In this document: positions 27,084 through 35,441 of the stretch, piece after piece
How positions within the stretch are numbered: position 1 is the first letter of the stretch
How the letters are laid out: each line of letters begins with the position of its first letter
Source of the DNA: Acidobacteriaceae bacterium
GTDB lineage: Bacteria > Acidobacteriota > Terriglobia > Terriglobales > Acidobacteriaceae
Reading direction: 5' to 3'
Assembly (NCBI GenBank): GCA_003134655.1
Contig: PLBY01000119.1
Coordinates: forward strand, 62,001 to 126,000
Length of the DNA stretch: 64,000 nucleotides
Translations under genes and position numbers: made by a program
Notes under the pieces: model-generated
Databases searched by the model: none
Told to the model about the DNA's origin: nothing
The model's input: the letters and a program-made list of their open reading frames with translations, nothing else

Positions 27084-28280
27084 ATGAAAATCCATGAGTA
27101 TCAGGCAAAAGCAATCTTAAAGAAGTACGGCGTAAGTGTGCCGCGTGGGGCAATGGCCGCCTCGCAAGATGAGGCCGAAGCCGCTGCCAAAGAATTATTC
27201 AGCGCCGGCGCGACCGGGGTTGTGGTCAAGGCGCAGATTCATGCCGGAGGCCGCGGCAAGGGCGGCGGTGTGAAGATCGCGAAGTCGGTGAACGAGGCCG
27301 GCGACCTCGCGTCGAAGATGCTGGGTATGAAATTGGTGACGCATCAGACCGGACCTGAGGGCCGCATTGTGCGCCGGTTGCTGATCGAAGAGACGCTGCC
27401 CATCGAGAAGGAACTCTACCTGGGCATTCTGGTGGATCGCGCCGAAGGGAAGCCGGTTTTTATGGCTTCGGCGGCGGGCGGGATGGAAATCGAGCAGGTT
27501 GCGGCGGAGAATCCGGACGCGATTCTGAAGCAGCACATCGATCCCGGCATGGGCCTGGAAGCGTTTCAAGCGCGGAAGATTGCCTTCAAACTTGGCCTGA
27601 ATGCCAAGCAGATCAATCCTGCGGTGGGATTCTTGTCCAGCCTGTATAAGGCGTTTCTCGACACCGATTCCTCGTTGCTCGAGATCAATCCTTTCATTAC
27701 CACGACGGATGGGCGGCTGTTCGCGCTCGACGCGAAGATTAACTTCGACGACAACGCGCTGTTCCGCCACCCCGATCTGCGCGAGTTGCGTGACATCACC
27801 GAAGAAGATCCGCTCGAAGTGGAGGCGTCGAAGTACAGCCTCAACTACATCAAGCTCGACGGCAGCGTGGGCTGCATGGTGAATGGCGCCGGACTGGCGA
27901 TGGCGACCATGGACATCATCAAGTACGCTGGCGGCATGCCTGCGAACTTCCTTGACGTGGGAGGCGGCGCGAGTTCCGAACAGGTGGCGCACGCGTTCGA
28001 AATTCTGCTCAGCGACAAGAACGTAAAGGCGGTGCTGATCAACATTTTTGGCGGCATTCTGCGCGTGGACACCCTGGCTACGGGCGTTGTCGAGGCGGCG
28101 CGGAAGACGAACATCAAGCTGCCGATCGTATTGCGGCTGGAAGGAACCAACGTCGACGAAGGCAAGAAGATTCTGATGAATTCGGGATTCAACTTCGTCG
28201 TGACCGACACTATGAAAGACGCGGCCGACAAAGTGGTCGCGGCGGCCCGAGGCACTGCGGGCGTAACGGAATGGCGCTGA
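27084..28280 (+). CDS. sucC: Succinyl-CoA synthetase beta subunit
   Basis: 398 residues. ADP/GDP-forming succinate-CoA ligase subunit of the TCA cycle, which forms succinate from succinyl-CoA with the alpha subunit. The ATP-grasp N-terminus reads MKIHEYQAKAILKKYGVSVPRG, with VVKAQIHAGGRGKGGGVK as the nucleotide loop, and later SLLEINPFITT, GSVGCMVNGAGLAMATMDIIK and VLINIFGGILRVDTLATGV. The alpha gene follows after 34 bp, forming the usual operon. Confidence 0.97.
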   Translation: MKIHEYQAKAILKKYGVSVPRGAMAASQDEAEAAAKELFSAGATGVVVKAQIHAGGRGKGGGVKIAKSVNEAGDLASKMLGMKLVTHQTGPEGRIVRRLLIEETLPIEKELYLGILVDRAEGKPVFMASAAGGMEIEQVAAENPDAILKQHIDPGMGLEAFQARKIAFKLGLNAKQINPAVGFLSSLYKAFLDTDSSLLEINPFITTTDGRLFALDAKINFDDNALFRHPDLRELRDITEEDPLEVEASKYSLNYIKLDGSVGCMVNGAGLAMATMDIIKYAGGMPANFLDVGGGASSEQVAHAFEILLSDKNVKAVLINIFGGILRVDTLATGVVEAARKTNIKLPIVLRLEGTNVDEGKKILMNSGFNFVVTDTMKDAADKVVAAARGTAGVTEWR

Positions 28281-28314
28281 ACGGTCTGAGTGTAGAAACG
28301 AGGAGTTTTTATTT

Positions 28315-29193
28315 ATGGCAATTTTAGTCAATAAGAATACGCGGGTCCTTGTACAAGGTCTTACCGGCCGTGAAGGCACGTTTCATGCGAAAGCTAGCCA
28401 GGCTTACGGAACGCAGATCGTGGGAGGCGTGACGCCGGGCAAGGGCGGCACCACGCACGAGGGCTGGCCGATTTTCAACACGGTGCGCGAGGCGGCTGAG
28501 AAGACGGGCGCCAACGCCACCGTGATTTTTGTGCCTCCACCGTTCGCAGCCGACGCCATTATGGAAGCGGCCGACGCTGAGATCGACCTGATCGTCTGCA
28601 TCACCGAGGGCATTCCGACGCTCGACATGGTGAAGGCATGGGAATTCCTGCAGGACCGCAAGTCGCGGCTGATCGGGCCGAACTGCCCGGGGATCATCTC
28701 GCCGGGCAAGTGCAAGATCGGCATCATGCCGGCGTCGATTCATAAAGAAGGATCGATCGGGATTGTCTCGCGCTCGGGCACCCTGACCTATGAAGCGGTG
28801 CACCAGCTTACGCAGCGCGGCATTGGACAGTCGACCGCGATTGGCATTGGCGGCGATCCGATCATCGGCACGAATTTCATCGATGCGCTGGACTTGTTCA
28901 ACCGCGATCCGGAGACCGAAGCCGTGATCATGATCGGCGAAATTGGCGGCAACGCCGAGGAGACCGCCGCCGAGTTTGTGAAGGCACACATGAAGAAGCC
29001 GGTTGTAGGATTCATCGCCGGACAGACCGCGCCTCCGGGACGGCGCATGGGGCACGCGGGAGCGATTATCTCCGGCGGCAAGGGCACAGCGGCGGAAAAG
29101 ATGAAAGCGCTGGAAGCATGCGGGATTCGCGTGGCGAAGTCCCCGGCGGCCATCGGCGAGACCCTGGCCGCAGCGCTGGGAGTCAGCGTCTAG
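28315..29193 (+). CDS. sucD: Succinyl-CoA synthetase alpha subunit
   Basis: 292 residues. It carries the CoA-binding Rossmann part (MAILVNKNTRVLVQGLTGREGTFH, VTPGKGGTTH) and the phosphohistidine region (FIAGQTAPPGRRMGHAGAIISGGKGTA), in which the His of GHAGAI is the phosphorylated residue. SRSGTLTYEAVHQL and GIGGDPIIGT are also conserved. AAACGAGGAG precedes the ATG. Together with sucC it makes the heterotetramer of the TCA cycle. Confidence 0.97.
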   Translation: MAILVNKNTRVLVQGLTGREGTFHAKASQAYGTQIVGGVTPGKGGTTHEGWPIFNTVREAAEKTGANATVIFVPPPFAADAIMEAADAEIDLIVCITEGIPTLDMVKAWEFLQDRKSRLIGPNCPGIISPGKCKIGIMPASIHKEGSIGIVSRSGTLTYEAVHQLTQRGIGQSTAIGIGGDPIIGTNFIDALDLFNRDPETEAVIMIGEIGGNAEETAAEFVKAHMKKPVVGFIAGQTAPPGRRMGHAGAIISGGKGTAAEKMKALEACGIRVAKSPAAIGETLAAALGVSV

Positions 29194-29195
29194 TT

Positions 29196-29257
29196 GTAGA
29201 GACGTAGCTTGCTACGTCTTGCGCCCGCCAAGAGGACGTTGCAAGCAACGTCTCTAC
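29196..29257. repeat. GTAGAGACGT palindromic repeat
   Basis: TGTAGAGACGTAGCTTGCTACG and the inverted AACGTTGCAAGCAACGTCTCTAC, joined by GCGCCCGCCAAGAGG. Each half is itself a hairpin. It starts 3 bp after the sucD stop and may act as a 3' end structure. Confidence 0.8.
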
Positions 29258-29290
29258 GAAGATTAAAGACAAGGACCAACGACCGAACCT

Positions 29291-29716
29291 ATGAAAACTC
29301 TGCAACGCACTTTCACCATCGTCAAACCCGATGCCGTCCGCAAGAATGCCGTGGGCGACATCATTGAGCAGTTCGAGAAGAATGGTTTCCGCATCCTCGC
29401 CATGAAGATGCTGGAAATCTCGAAGTATCAGGCCGAGCAGTTCTATGCCGTACATGCGGCCCGGCCGTTCTTTAATACGCTCACCGACTTTATGTCGAGC
29501 GGGCCGATCGTGGTGCTGGCTCTGGAGAAGGAAAACGCCATCGCCGATCTGCGCAAACTGATGGGCGCTACCAACCCGGCCCAGGCCGAGGAAGGTACGA
29601 TCCGCAAGAAGTGGGCGACCAACATTGAACACAATGCGATTCACGGGTCGGACGCGGAAGATACGTCTCGGTTCGAGCTGAGCTTTTTCTTTGCCGGCTA
29701 CGAGCTGGCGAAGTGA
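29291..29716 (+). CDS. ndk: Nucleoside diphosphate kinase
   Basis: 141 residues, normal family length. It moves the gamma phosphate from ATP to other nucleoside diphosphates through a phosphohistidine. TFTIVKPDAVRKNAVG is the N-terminal motif, MGATNPAQAEEGTIRKKWA the Kpn-loop region, and NAIHGSDAEDTSRFE holds the active-site His. It is on the same strand as sucCD but separated by the palindromic repeat. Confidence 0.97.
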   Translation: MKTLQRTFTIVKPDAVRKNAVGDIIEQFEKNGFRILAMKMLEISKYQAEQFYAVHAARPFFNTLTDFMSSGPIVVLALEKENAIADLRKLMGATNPAQAEEGTIRKKWATNIEHNAIHGSDAEDTSRFELSFFFAGYELAK

Positions 29717-29816
29717 CGAACGCGTCGTCTTCGTGGCTGAGTGTGCGGGCGGGACGCCCGCACGACAGCCGGCGAGTCGCCGGCGCTACACGCTATTTTT
29801 TTAGGAGTTCTTCATC

Positions 29817-30008
29817 ATGCCTGTGGTTCAGGTCACGATGCTGCAGGGGCGGACGGCCGATCAGAAGCGCAAGATTGCGAAGCGGATTACCGACGCTCTT
29901 GTCGAGGAAGCTGGGGCGCGCCGGGAAGCCATTGTCGTGGCATTCAACGAGGTCTCGAAAGAGAGCTACGCTTCGGGCGGCGAGTTAATGATCGACAAAG
30001 TGAAGTAA
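29817..30008 (+). CDS. 4-Oxalocrotonate tautomerase-family protein
   Basis: 63 residues, the classic 4-OT length. The mature protein begins with the catalytic Pro (MPVVQVTMLQGRTADQKRKIAKRI), and the beta-alpha-beta pattern continues with EAIVVAFNEVSKESYASGG. Family members catalyse keto-enol isomerisation, but the substrate is unknown. TAGGAG lies nine bases upstream. The short 5' gap (29740-29800) holds GC-rich palindromes (GGCGGGACGCCCGC; CCGGCGAGTCGCCGG). Confidence 0.9.
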   Translation: MPVVQVTMLQGRTADQKRKIAKRITDALVEEAGARREAIVVAFNEVSKESYASGGELMIDKVK

Positions 30009-30074
30009 CAACAGCGCGCCCACTGTACCCTTCTCTCTAGAACGCGGGCGGGGCACCCGCGCCACATTCAACGC

Positions 30075-30362
30075 CTAGCCCAGCGGTTCAAACAGGTGGC
30101 CCTCCACCCGGTCGGCGATCTTGGGGAGATCTTTCTTGGCGTGCTGCAGGAAATGGGGCGCAGCGCGGTGGGCTTCGAGCGCGGCGTCGTCCTTGTACTG
30201 TTCGTAGATGAAAAAGCGGCGGGGCTCCGTCTTGTGCCGATGCACCTGGTACATGGCACAGCCCGGCTCCTTGCGGGACTGATCGGTCAGCTTTTCAAAG
30301 AGTGCGGCAACTTCGGCCTCGTGCCCAACTTTCGCCATCCAGGTAACGGCTAACACCACCAT
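30075..30362 (-). CDS. Antibiotic biosynthesis monooxygenase (ABM)-domain protein
   Basis: 95 residues with the dimeric ferredoxin-like ABM fold: VVLAVTWMAKVGHEAEVAALFEKLTDQSRKEPGCAMYQVHRH, then RFFIYEQYKDDAALEAHRAAPHF. Related proteins (YgiN-like) act on quinones or are heme- or metal-free monooxygenases. Nothing in the neighbourhood points to a substrate. Its gene is convergent with the tautomerase gene. Confidence 0.88.
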   Translation of the reverse strand: MVVLAVTWMAKVGHEAEVAALFEKLTDQSRKEPGCAMYQVHRHKTEPRRFFIYEQYKDDAALEAHRAAPHFLQHAKKDLPKIADRVEGHLFEPLG

Positions 30363-30406
30363 CGTTTCGCTCCTTCCCCGCTCGCGGGTCCGCTGGGGAA
30401 GACATT

Positions 30407-31732
30407 CTAGGCCTTCTTCGCGGCCGTCTTCAACTCTTTAGAGAATGCATCGATCAGGATGGTGTGGTTGCGGTCTGGCCCGGTCGAGATCATGCCGACT
30501 TTTGCTCCCGCTTCCTTCTCAACGAACGCAAGGTAATCCTTCGCCGCCTTGGGCAGTTTCTTGTATTCCGTAATGCCCTCGGTCGACGATTGCCAGCCCG
30601 GCAGTTTCTTGTAAATGCATTCGATCTTGTCATAGCCGCTGGCCTGCGCAGGCGCTTCGGACGTTTTCTTCCCGTCGATTTTGTAGCCGATGCAGACCGG
30701 AATCTCAGCTAGTTCATCGAGCACGTCGAGCTTTGTAATTACCAGCCAGGACGTGCCGTTGATCATCCCGGAGTAACGCAGCAGAGGCAGGTCGAGCCAT
30801 CCGGTGCGGCGCGGACGCCCGGTGACCGCGCCATATTCATTGCCGCGTTTGCGCAGGTTGTCGCCGACCTCGCCCTTGTCTTCGCTAGGGAATGGTCCTT
30901 CGCCTACGCGAGTGCAGTAGGCCTTGCTGATTCCAATCACCGAATTGATCGCGTTGGGCGCAACGCCCGTGCCGATGACGGCGCCGCCGGAGGTCGCGCT
31001 GGAGGACGTCACAAATGGATAAGTCCCGTGGTCGATGTCGAGCATCGTGCCCTGGGCACCTTCGAACAGGATCGATTCGCCGCTGTTCAGCGCCTGGTTC
31101 AGCAGAACGGCTGTGTCGCAGACGAACGGCGCGATTTTCTCGGCCGCTTGCGCGTATTCCGTGTACATCTTGTCGGCATCGAGCGGTTCGGTGTTGAAGA
31201 GCGCGTGCGCAATCATGTTCTTCTCGCGCACCGCGTTCTCGATGTGTTTCTTGAGCAATTGCAAGTCGAGCAGATCGGCCACGCGCAAGCCGCGGCGGCC
31301 CATCTTGTCCTCGTAGGCGGGACCGATGCCGCGCGAGGTAGTGCCGATCTTCACTCGTCCGGGGGCATTCTCCGCCGCCAGTTCGATCATGCGATGGTAG
31401 GGCAGGATCACGTGGGCGCGGTTAGAAACGAAGAGATGACCGTCGATCTTCACGCCAGCCTCGCGCAGGGCGCCCGCCTCCTTCAGAAACGCAATCGGAT
31501 CGAGCACGACGCCGTTCCCGATGACACTGCGGCACCCTTTGCGCAACACGCCGCACGGCACCAATTGGAGAATGAATTTCTTGCCATTGATGATGACGGT
31601 GTGGCCGGCATTATGTCCGCCGGCATAGCGGGCCACGACGGAGAAGTTCTCCGACAAAACGTCGACAATCTTCCCTTTGCCCTCATCGCCCCACTGGGCG
31701 CCTACAATCACCGCAGTCTTGCCTTTTTTCAA
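30407..31732 (-). CDS. purA: Adenylosuccinate synthetase
   Basis: 441 residues from a TTG at 31732 with GGAG six bases upstream; an ATG at 31795 would add 21 atypical residues. It condenses IMP and aspartate with GTP in AMP synthesis. Motifs are VGAQWGDEGKGKIVDVL (GTP loop), GGHNAGHTV, GTTSRGIGPAYEDK, EGAQGTMLDIDHGTYPFVTSS, GVAPNAINSVIGI, TGRPRRTGWLDLP and GPDRNHTI. The length is close to the E. coli enzyme. The 44-bp gap to the ABM-domain gene may allow co-transcription, which would be incidental. Confidence 0.97.
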   Translation of the reverse strand: MKKGKTAVIVGAQWGDEGKGKIVDVLSENFSVVARYAGGHNAGHTVIINGKKFILQLVPCGVLRKGCRSVIGNGVVLDPIAFLKEAGALREAGVKIDGHLFVSNRAHVILPYHRMIELAAENAPGRVKIGTTSRGIGPAYEDKMGRRGLRVADLLDLQLLKKHIENAVREKNMIAHALFNTEPLDADKMYTEYAQAAEKIAPFVCDTAVLLNQALNSGESILFEGAQGTMLDIDHGTYPFVTSSSATSGGAVIGTGVAPNAINSVIGISKAYCTRVGEGPFPSEDKGEVGDNLRKRGNEYGAVTGRPRRTGWLDLPLLRYSGMINGTSWLVITKLDVLDELAEIPVCIGYKIDGKKTSEAPAQASGYDKIECIYKKLPGWQSSTEGITEYKKLPKAAKDYLAFVEKEAGAKVGMISTGPDRNHTILIDAFSKELKTAAKKA

Positions 31733-32024
31733 TTCCAACTCCGTAAAGGAAATTTCGAGCAGGCAGATATCTGCTCTGCGCCCGGGGTCGCACACTCTTT
31801 GCCCGCAGGGATGCCTTCACTAAAGATTACTGGGATCGGAGCGAAGAAGACGTGTACGGATTATTTTATCGTGTCTGCGCTGCGAATAGCAACGCATGAA
31901 GGATTGTGCGGGCGTGCACGGTGGTTCTTCCCTCTGCCTGAAAAGCGGCTCCGGTCAGGATGACTCCCACATGCTCGGATCAGGTAAGATGACACCCAGG
32001 AAGACGATTCGTCGAGGAGGTTCT

Positions 32025-32507
32025 GTGAAAAAAGTATTCCACTTCGACGCTCCGCGTGAAAAGTATCACTGTGACGCGGCCATCCTGTGGTGCTTCGACA
32101 ACCGCTTTGAGCTGGGGTTCCGGAAATTCCTCAAACGCATTGGTGTCACGAATTCCGACCCGATCAAGATCGCCGGCGGGGCTAAATGCATGGCTTCTCC
32201 GGAACAAGAATCAGAGCGCGCGTTCGTGCTGGAGCAGATCCGCAAATCAATGCGTCTGCACGGCACGCGGCGGGTGATCCTGATGGTGCACTCCGACTGC
32301 GGCGCTTACGGTGGGCTCGCCGGAGGATTCGGCGGTGACGCAGAGGCTGAAGCCGAACATCATCAGCGTGAACTGCAGCGAGCTGCTGCCAATCTGAGGG
32401 CGGCAATCCCCGGCGTCGAGGTACAAGGATACTTTGTCGACTTCGACGGAATCTGGGATGCGGAGATCGGCGCGGCAGAAGAAACCAGCACGGTCGCGGT
32501 AGCCTGA
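32025..32507 (+). CDS. Short beta-carbonic-anhydrase-like protein
   Basis: 160 residues from a GTG at 32025, five bases after GAGGAGG; the frame opens at 31896 but this site decides the start. The zinc ligand pattern of beta-carbonic anhydrases is intact: C23-x-D25-x-R27 (LWCFDNRFEL) and H89-x-x-C92 (MVHSDCGAYGG). The rest is shorter than and unlike the common CynT/Can enzymes, lacking the N-terminal helices. Reversible hydration of CO2 is likely but not proven. It ends in an ATGA overlap with a [2Fe-2S] protein gene, an unusual neighbour for a carbonic anhydrase. Confidence 0.75.
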   Translation: MKKVFHFDAPREKYHCDAAILWCFDNRFELGFRKFLKRIGVTNSDPIKIAGGAKCMASPEQESERAFVLEQIRKSMRLHGTRRVILMVHSDCGAYGGLAGGFGGDAEAEAEHHQRELQRAAANLRAAIPGVEVQGYFVDFDGIWDAEIGAAEETSTVAVA

Positions 32508-32866
32508 TGCCAAAGTTCGAGAAACACATCTTCGTCTGCGGAAACCAGCGCCCGGCGGGCCATCCGCGGGGATGCTGCGATCCTCTGGCCGAGGCCAAAC
32601 TGCAGAGGGTCTTCAAGCAAAAGCTAGCCGAGCGGGGGCTGAAGGGCAAAGTGCGCGCGAACCAGGCCGGCTGCCTCGACCAGTGCGAGCACGGCCCCAA
32701 CATTGTAGTCTACCCGGATGCCGTCTGGTACGGACACGTCACGGAAGCAGACGTCGACGAGATTATCGGGTCGCACATCCTCGGGGGAAAGCCGGTCGAG
32801 CGTCTCCGCCTGGCGGATTCCTGCCTGAACACCGCAACGTGCGAACACCGTAAGGGCAAAGGCTAG
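32507..32866 (+). CDS. Thioredoxin-like [2Fe-2S] ferredoxin
   Basis: 119 residues that follow the (2Fe-2S) thioredoxin-like ferredoxin pattern: KHIFVCGNQRPAGHPRGCCDP at the N-terminus and later ANQAGCLDQCEHGPNIVVYPDAVWYG, supplying the cluster cysteines (first at 11, then the C23/C24 and C56/C60 group). It ends with further Cys residues (LADSCLNTATCEH) that are not part of the standard set. It overlaps the carbonic-anhydrase-like gene by 1 codon step (ATGA), so the two are co-translated. Confidence 0.88.
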   Translation: MPKFEKHIFVCGNQRPAGHPRGCCDPLAEAKLQRVFKQKLAERGLKGKVRANQAGCLDQCEHGPNIVVYPDAVWYGHVTEADVDEIIGSHILGGKPVERLRLADSCLNTATCEHRKGKG

Positions 32867-32888
32867 GAGTTCCGAAGCAAAACAACAG

Positions 32889-32965
32889 TGGTAGGCGCGG
32901 CAGGAATCGAACCTGCAACCGTCGGATTAGAAATCCGATGCTCTATCCGTTTGAGCTACGCGCCC
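32889..32965 (-). tRNA. tRNA-Arg (anticodon TCT)
   Basis: Read on the minus strand: 7-bp acceptor stem (GGGCGCG with CGCGCCT, first pair G-U), D arm GCTC...GAGC, anticodon stem TCGGA/TCCGA with loop TTTCTAA giving TCT, T arm GCAGG-TTCGATT-CCTGC, discriminator A and an encoded CCA. Confidence 0.95.
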
Positions 32966-33063
32966 TCGGGGTACCGAGATTATTCTACCCGCAGTCGGAG
33001 CTATCCCAAACGGGCCGCACAGGACGAACGGCAGAAATTGGGTACTGTCGGGGGGAAAAAAGA

Positions 33064-33138
33064 TGGTGGGCGCTATAGGATTCGAACCTATGACTTCCAC
33101 CGTGTGAAGATGGCACTCTACCGCTGAGTTAAGCGCCC
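33064..33138 (-). tRNA. tRNA-Val (anticodon CAC)
   Basis: Read on the minus strand: acceptor GGGCGCT with AGCGCCC, D arm ACTC...GAGT, anticodon stem CCATC/GGTGG with loop TTCACAC giving CAC, T arm ATAGG-TTCGAAT-CCTAT, discriminator A and encoded CCA. It lies 98 bp upstream of tRNA-Arg on the same strand, probably one transcript. Confidence 0.93.
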
Positions 33139-33474
33139 CCGCGAGAGTCATTTCATTCAAACATTTGCGCGCAGATTATGCAACTTGCGCGCTGCTTGGA
33201 ACAGCCTACCGATCTCAATGGCTCATTCTCCGCTCCCGAGATTCTCTGGCCAGGGCAGGGCTTCTGTGGGATGGCTGGGCGTGGTAGCCTATCGGCTGCG
33301 GGGCGAGAGACGGGTTCGGAGGCCGGCGGCGCCCTGGCTCCTTCTTTCATTTGTATGGCGCCCGACCCCAAACCTTCGCGGCCACCTCTATCTCCTTCAT
33401 CCACAGGGACTTCCGCGGATTCTTCTAATCCGCAAGGGGCGCAACTTCCGGGGCGCAACGGGGTTGAAACTAGT
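33139..33474. other. Intergenic region upstream of the sigma-factor gene
   Basis: 336 bp between the tRNA pair and the sigma gene. The sigma frame stays open from an ATG at 33178, but the residues are Pro/Ser/Gly-rich and low in order, with no ribosome-binding site. I treat this part as leader and promoter space for both directions and cannot exclude translation. Confidence 0.4.
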
Positions 33475-34137
33475 GTGAGCACAGCTGCACTTGATCGGGG
33501 CATGCTGATGGCTGGGACGACGCCGCAAGCGTCCGTTGCGTTCTCGGCTACAGTCGCGGGCGGAGAGTCGCCTTCCGACGCCGAGATCATGCTGCGCGCA
33601 AAGGCCGGCGATCAGTCGGCGTTTGATTACCTGGTGCAGAAGTATCGCCGTCCGATGGTGAGTTTCATGTACCGGATGGCGCGCAATACCGCGGCGGCTG
33701 AAGATCTGGCACAGGAAGTTTTCTTGAGGGTGTACCGTTCGCGGACGAGTTACGAGGCCAGCGCGAAATTTACGACTTGGCTGTACCGCATCGCGACCAA
33801 TCTGGCCGTGAACCATGCGCGCGACACGCGCCACGAGCGTCCCGAGGTTCAGATTAGCCTGGACGAGCCCGACGAGGATACAGGCAGCACGCTCGAACTG
33901 CCGGACGGCAATCTGACTGCCGAGCAGGCGATGGTGCGGCGGGAGCGCATGCTGGCCATTCGGAACAAGGTAGAAGCGCTGCCCGAGCAGCAGAGGCTGG
34001 CGGTGATCATGCACAAGTACCAGCAGATGGATTACAGGCAGATCGCCGACGTGTTGAAGAAGAGCGAGTCGGCGACCAAGTCGCTGCTCTTCCGGGCGTA
34101 CGAAACTTTGCGGGAACAGTTGAAAGAATTTGTTTAG
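33475..34137 (+). CDS. ECF-type RNA polymerase sigma factor
   Basis: 220 residues from the GTG at 33475; an ATG at 33502 is nearly as good and one at 33178 would give a 319-residue form. Region 2: AKAGDQSAFDYLVQKYRRPMVSFMYRMARN, AEDLAQEVFLRVYRSRTSY, KFTTWLYRIATNLAVNHARD. Region 4: ALPEQQRLAVIMHKYQQMDYRQIADVLKKSESATKSLLFRAYETLREQL. No region 3. It should direct RNA polymerase to stress or envelope promoters. An anti-sigma gene and a DUF3106 gene follow on the same strand, the usual control set. Confidence 0.92.
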   Translation: MSTAALDRGMLMAGTTPQASVAFSATVAGGESPSDAEIMLRAKAGDQSAFDYLVQKYRRPMVSFMYRMARNTAAAEDLAQEVFLRVYRSRTSYEASAKFTTWLYRIATNLAVNHARDTRHERPEVQISLDEPDEDTGSTLELPDGNLTAEQAMVRRERMLAIRNKVEALPEQQRLAVIMHKYQQMDYRQIADVLKKSESATKSLLFRAYETLREQLKEFV

Positions 34138-34195
34138 GCTGACTGCCGTATTTGAGTGCTGAGACAGTGGCGAAGAGAGTGAAGGGGAAGCGGTT

Positions 34196-34660
34196 ATGAA
34201 CTGCAATCAAATTCGTGAACGGATGCCCGAGGTGGCCGCTGGATTCAGCGAGCCTACGGTGGATGAAGGCAAGCATCTGGAAAGTTGTGGAGCTTGTGCG
34301 GACCAGTTAAAAGCCATGCGCTCGACCATGGCGCTGCTGGATGAATGGCAGGTTCCGGAGCCGTCGCCGTACTTCGACGTGCGGCTTCAGGCTCGCTTGC
34401 GCGAGGAAATGGCAAAACCGCAGGCGGGCTGGTTGCACTGGTTCCGGCGTCCGGTGCTGGCGGCGGCGCTGACGGTGATCATAGGAGTGGGGGTGGGCCT
34501 GTTCGTCACGCGCAGCAGCGTGCCCGATCCAGGACCGCCGGTGGCCGTGGGCACGGCAGTAAGCGACCTGCAGGATTTGGAACAGAACCAGGATTTGTAC
34601 TCGAGTTTCGAACTGCTCGACGATCTGGATCTGCAGCAGGATGTCGTAGCGAATCCGTAG
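34196..34660 (+). CDS. Putative zinc-finger anti-sigma factor
   Basis: 154 residues. The N-terminus (CNQIRERMPEVAAGF ... HLESCGACADQ) has the HxxxCxxC zinc-binding motif of anti-sigma domains that mask ECF sigma factors. One membrane helix (about 84-102, VLAAALTVIIGVGVGLFVT) follows and the C-terminal part would be outside. It lies 58 bp after the sigma gene, so it is the natural partner. Release from the membrane by proteolysis is usual in the family but no protease gene is near. Confidence 0.85.
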   Translation: MNCNQIRERMPEVAAGFSEPTVDEGKHLESCGACADQLKAMRSTMALLDEWQVPEPSPYFDVRLQARLREEMAKPQAGWLHWFRRPVLAAALTVIIGVGVGLFVTRSSVPDPGPPVAVGTAVSDLQDLEQNQDLYSSFELLDDLDLQQDVVANP

Positions 34661-34711
34661 AAGATTCGCGCGCGGATTTGAAGCGAAGATGACCGATTAC
34701 ACGCGGGGAAC

Positions 34712-35338
34712 ATGAGGCACGGAATCTACAGGACGGGTTGGCTGGCGGCCGCCGGTTTGGCGATCGCGTTGGCGATGCCGCTTCCCTGCCTGGCGAATGG
34801 AAGTGCGTTCCACGGGACTCAGCAGAGACATGCGGCCCCGCCGCCTGCTCCGCCGCAACGGCAGCAGGCACCTCGGCAACCGCAACCGGCGGGGCACAGG
34901 GGAGACTGGCTGCGGCGCTACAAAGACCTGCCACCGGCGGAACAAGAACGCGAACTGCAGAACGATCCAGCATTTCGTCGTCTGTCGCCCGAGAAGCAGA
35001 AGATCCTCAGACAGCGATTGCAGAATTTCTCAAATCTGCCGCCTCAGCAGCAGTTGCGCATCCTCAACCGTCAAGAGACATGGGAGCATCTGACTCCGGA
35101 ACAAAAACAGCAGGCTCTCCAATTCCATTCCCGAATGCAGCAGCTTGCCCCGGACCGCCGCCGCCTGGTACACACGGCGATTGATGATCTGCGAGCCATG
35201 CCGCCACAGCAGCGCGAACAGGTGATCAACTCCGAGCGCTTCAAGGGAGTGTTCTCTGACCAGGAACGGGATTTGATGCGAGACGCTAGCCGGTTGCCTC
35301 TTGCCCCTCCGGGTAGCGGCGATTCGGGACCGCAGTAA
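34712..35338 (+). CDS. Secreted DUF3106 protein
   Basis: 208 residues with a signal peptide (TGWLAAAGLAIALAMPLPCLANG), a Pro/Gln-rich linker (about 40-65) and then a helical repeat region with repeated LPPxEQxx and LTPEQKQ motifs (LPPAEQERELQNDPAFRRL, LPPQQQLRILN, HLTPEQKQQ, MPPQQREQVINS). This pattern is DUF3106, whose function is unknown. Position behind sigma/anti-sigma suggests it is envelope-associated and part of the same response. Confidence 0.85.
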   Translation: MRHGIYRTGWLAAAGLAIALAMPLPCLANGSAFHGTQQRHAAPPPAPPQRQQAPRQPQPAGHRGDWLRRYKDLPPAEQERELQNDPAFRRLSPEKQKILRQRLQNFSNLPPQQQLRILNRQETWEHLTPEQKQQALQFHSRMQQLAPDRRRLVHTAIDDLRAMPPQQREQVINSERFKGVFSDQERDLMRDASRLPLAPPGSGDSGPQ

Positions 35339-35441
35339 TCGGGCGTCAGGTTCACGAATCCAAAGCAATCATTCCATTTCTTGAGAGATCGTGCTGAGTC
35401 CGACGTCCGAAAGCGGATCGGAGATCTGTGATCCGACTTCC

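Noticed and set aside
27195..28379. 394-residue open frame antisense to sucC
   Set aside because: Shadow of sucC codon bias; Arg/His-rich without fold.
33178..33474. N-terminal extension of the sigma factor
   Set aside because: Pro/Ser/Gly-rich and without a ribosome-binding site; ECF factors begin close to region 2. Kept as alternative only.
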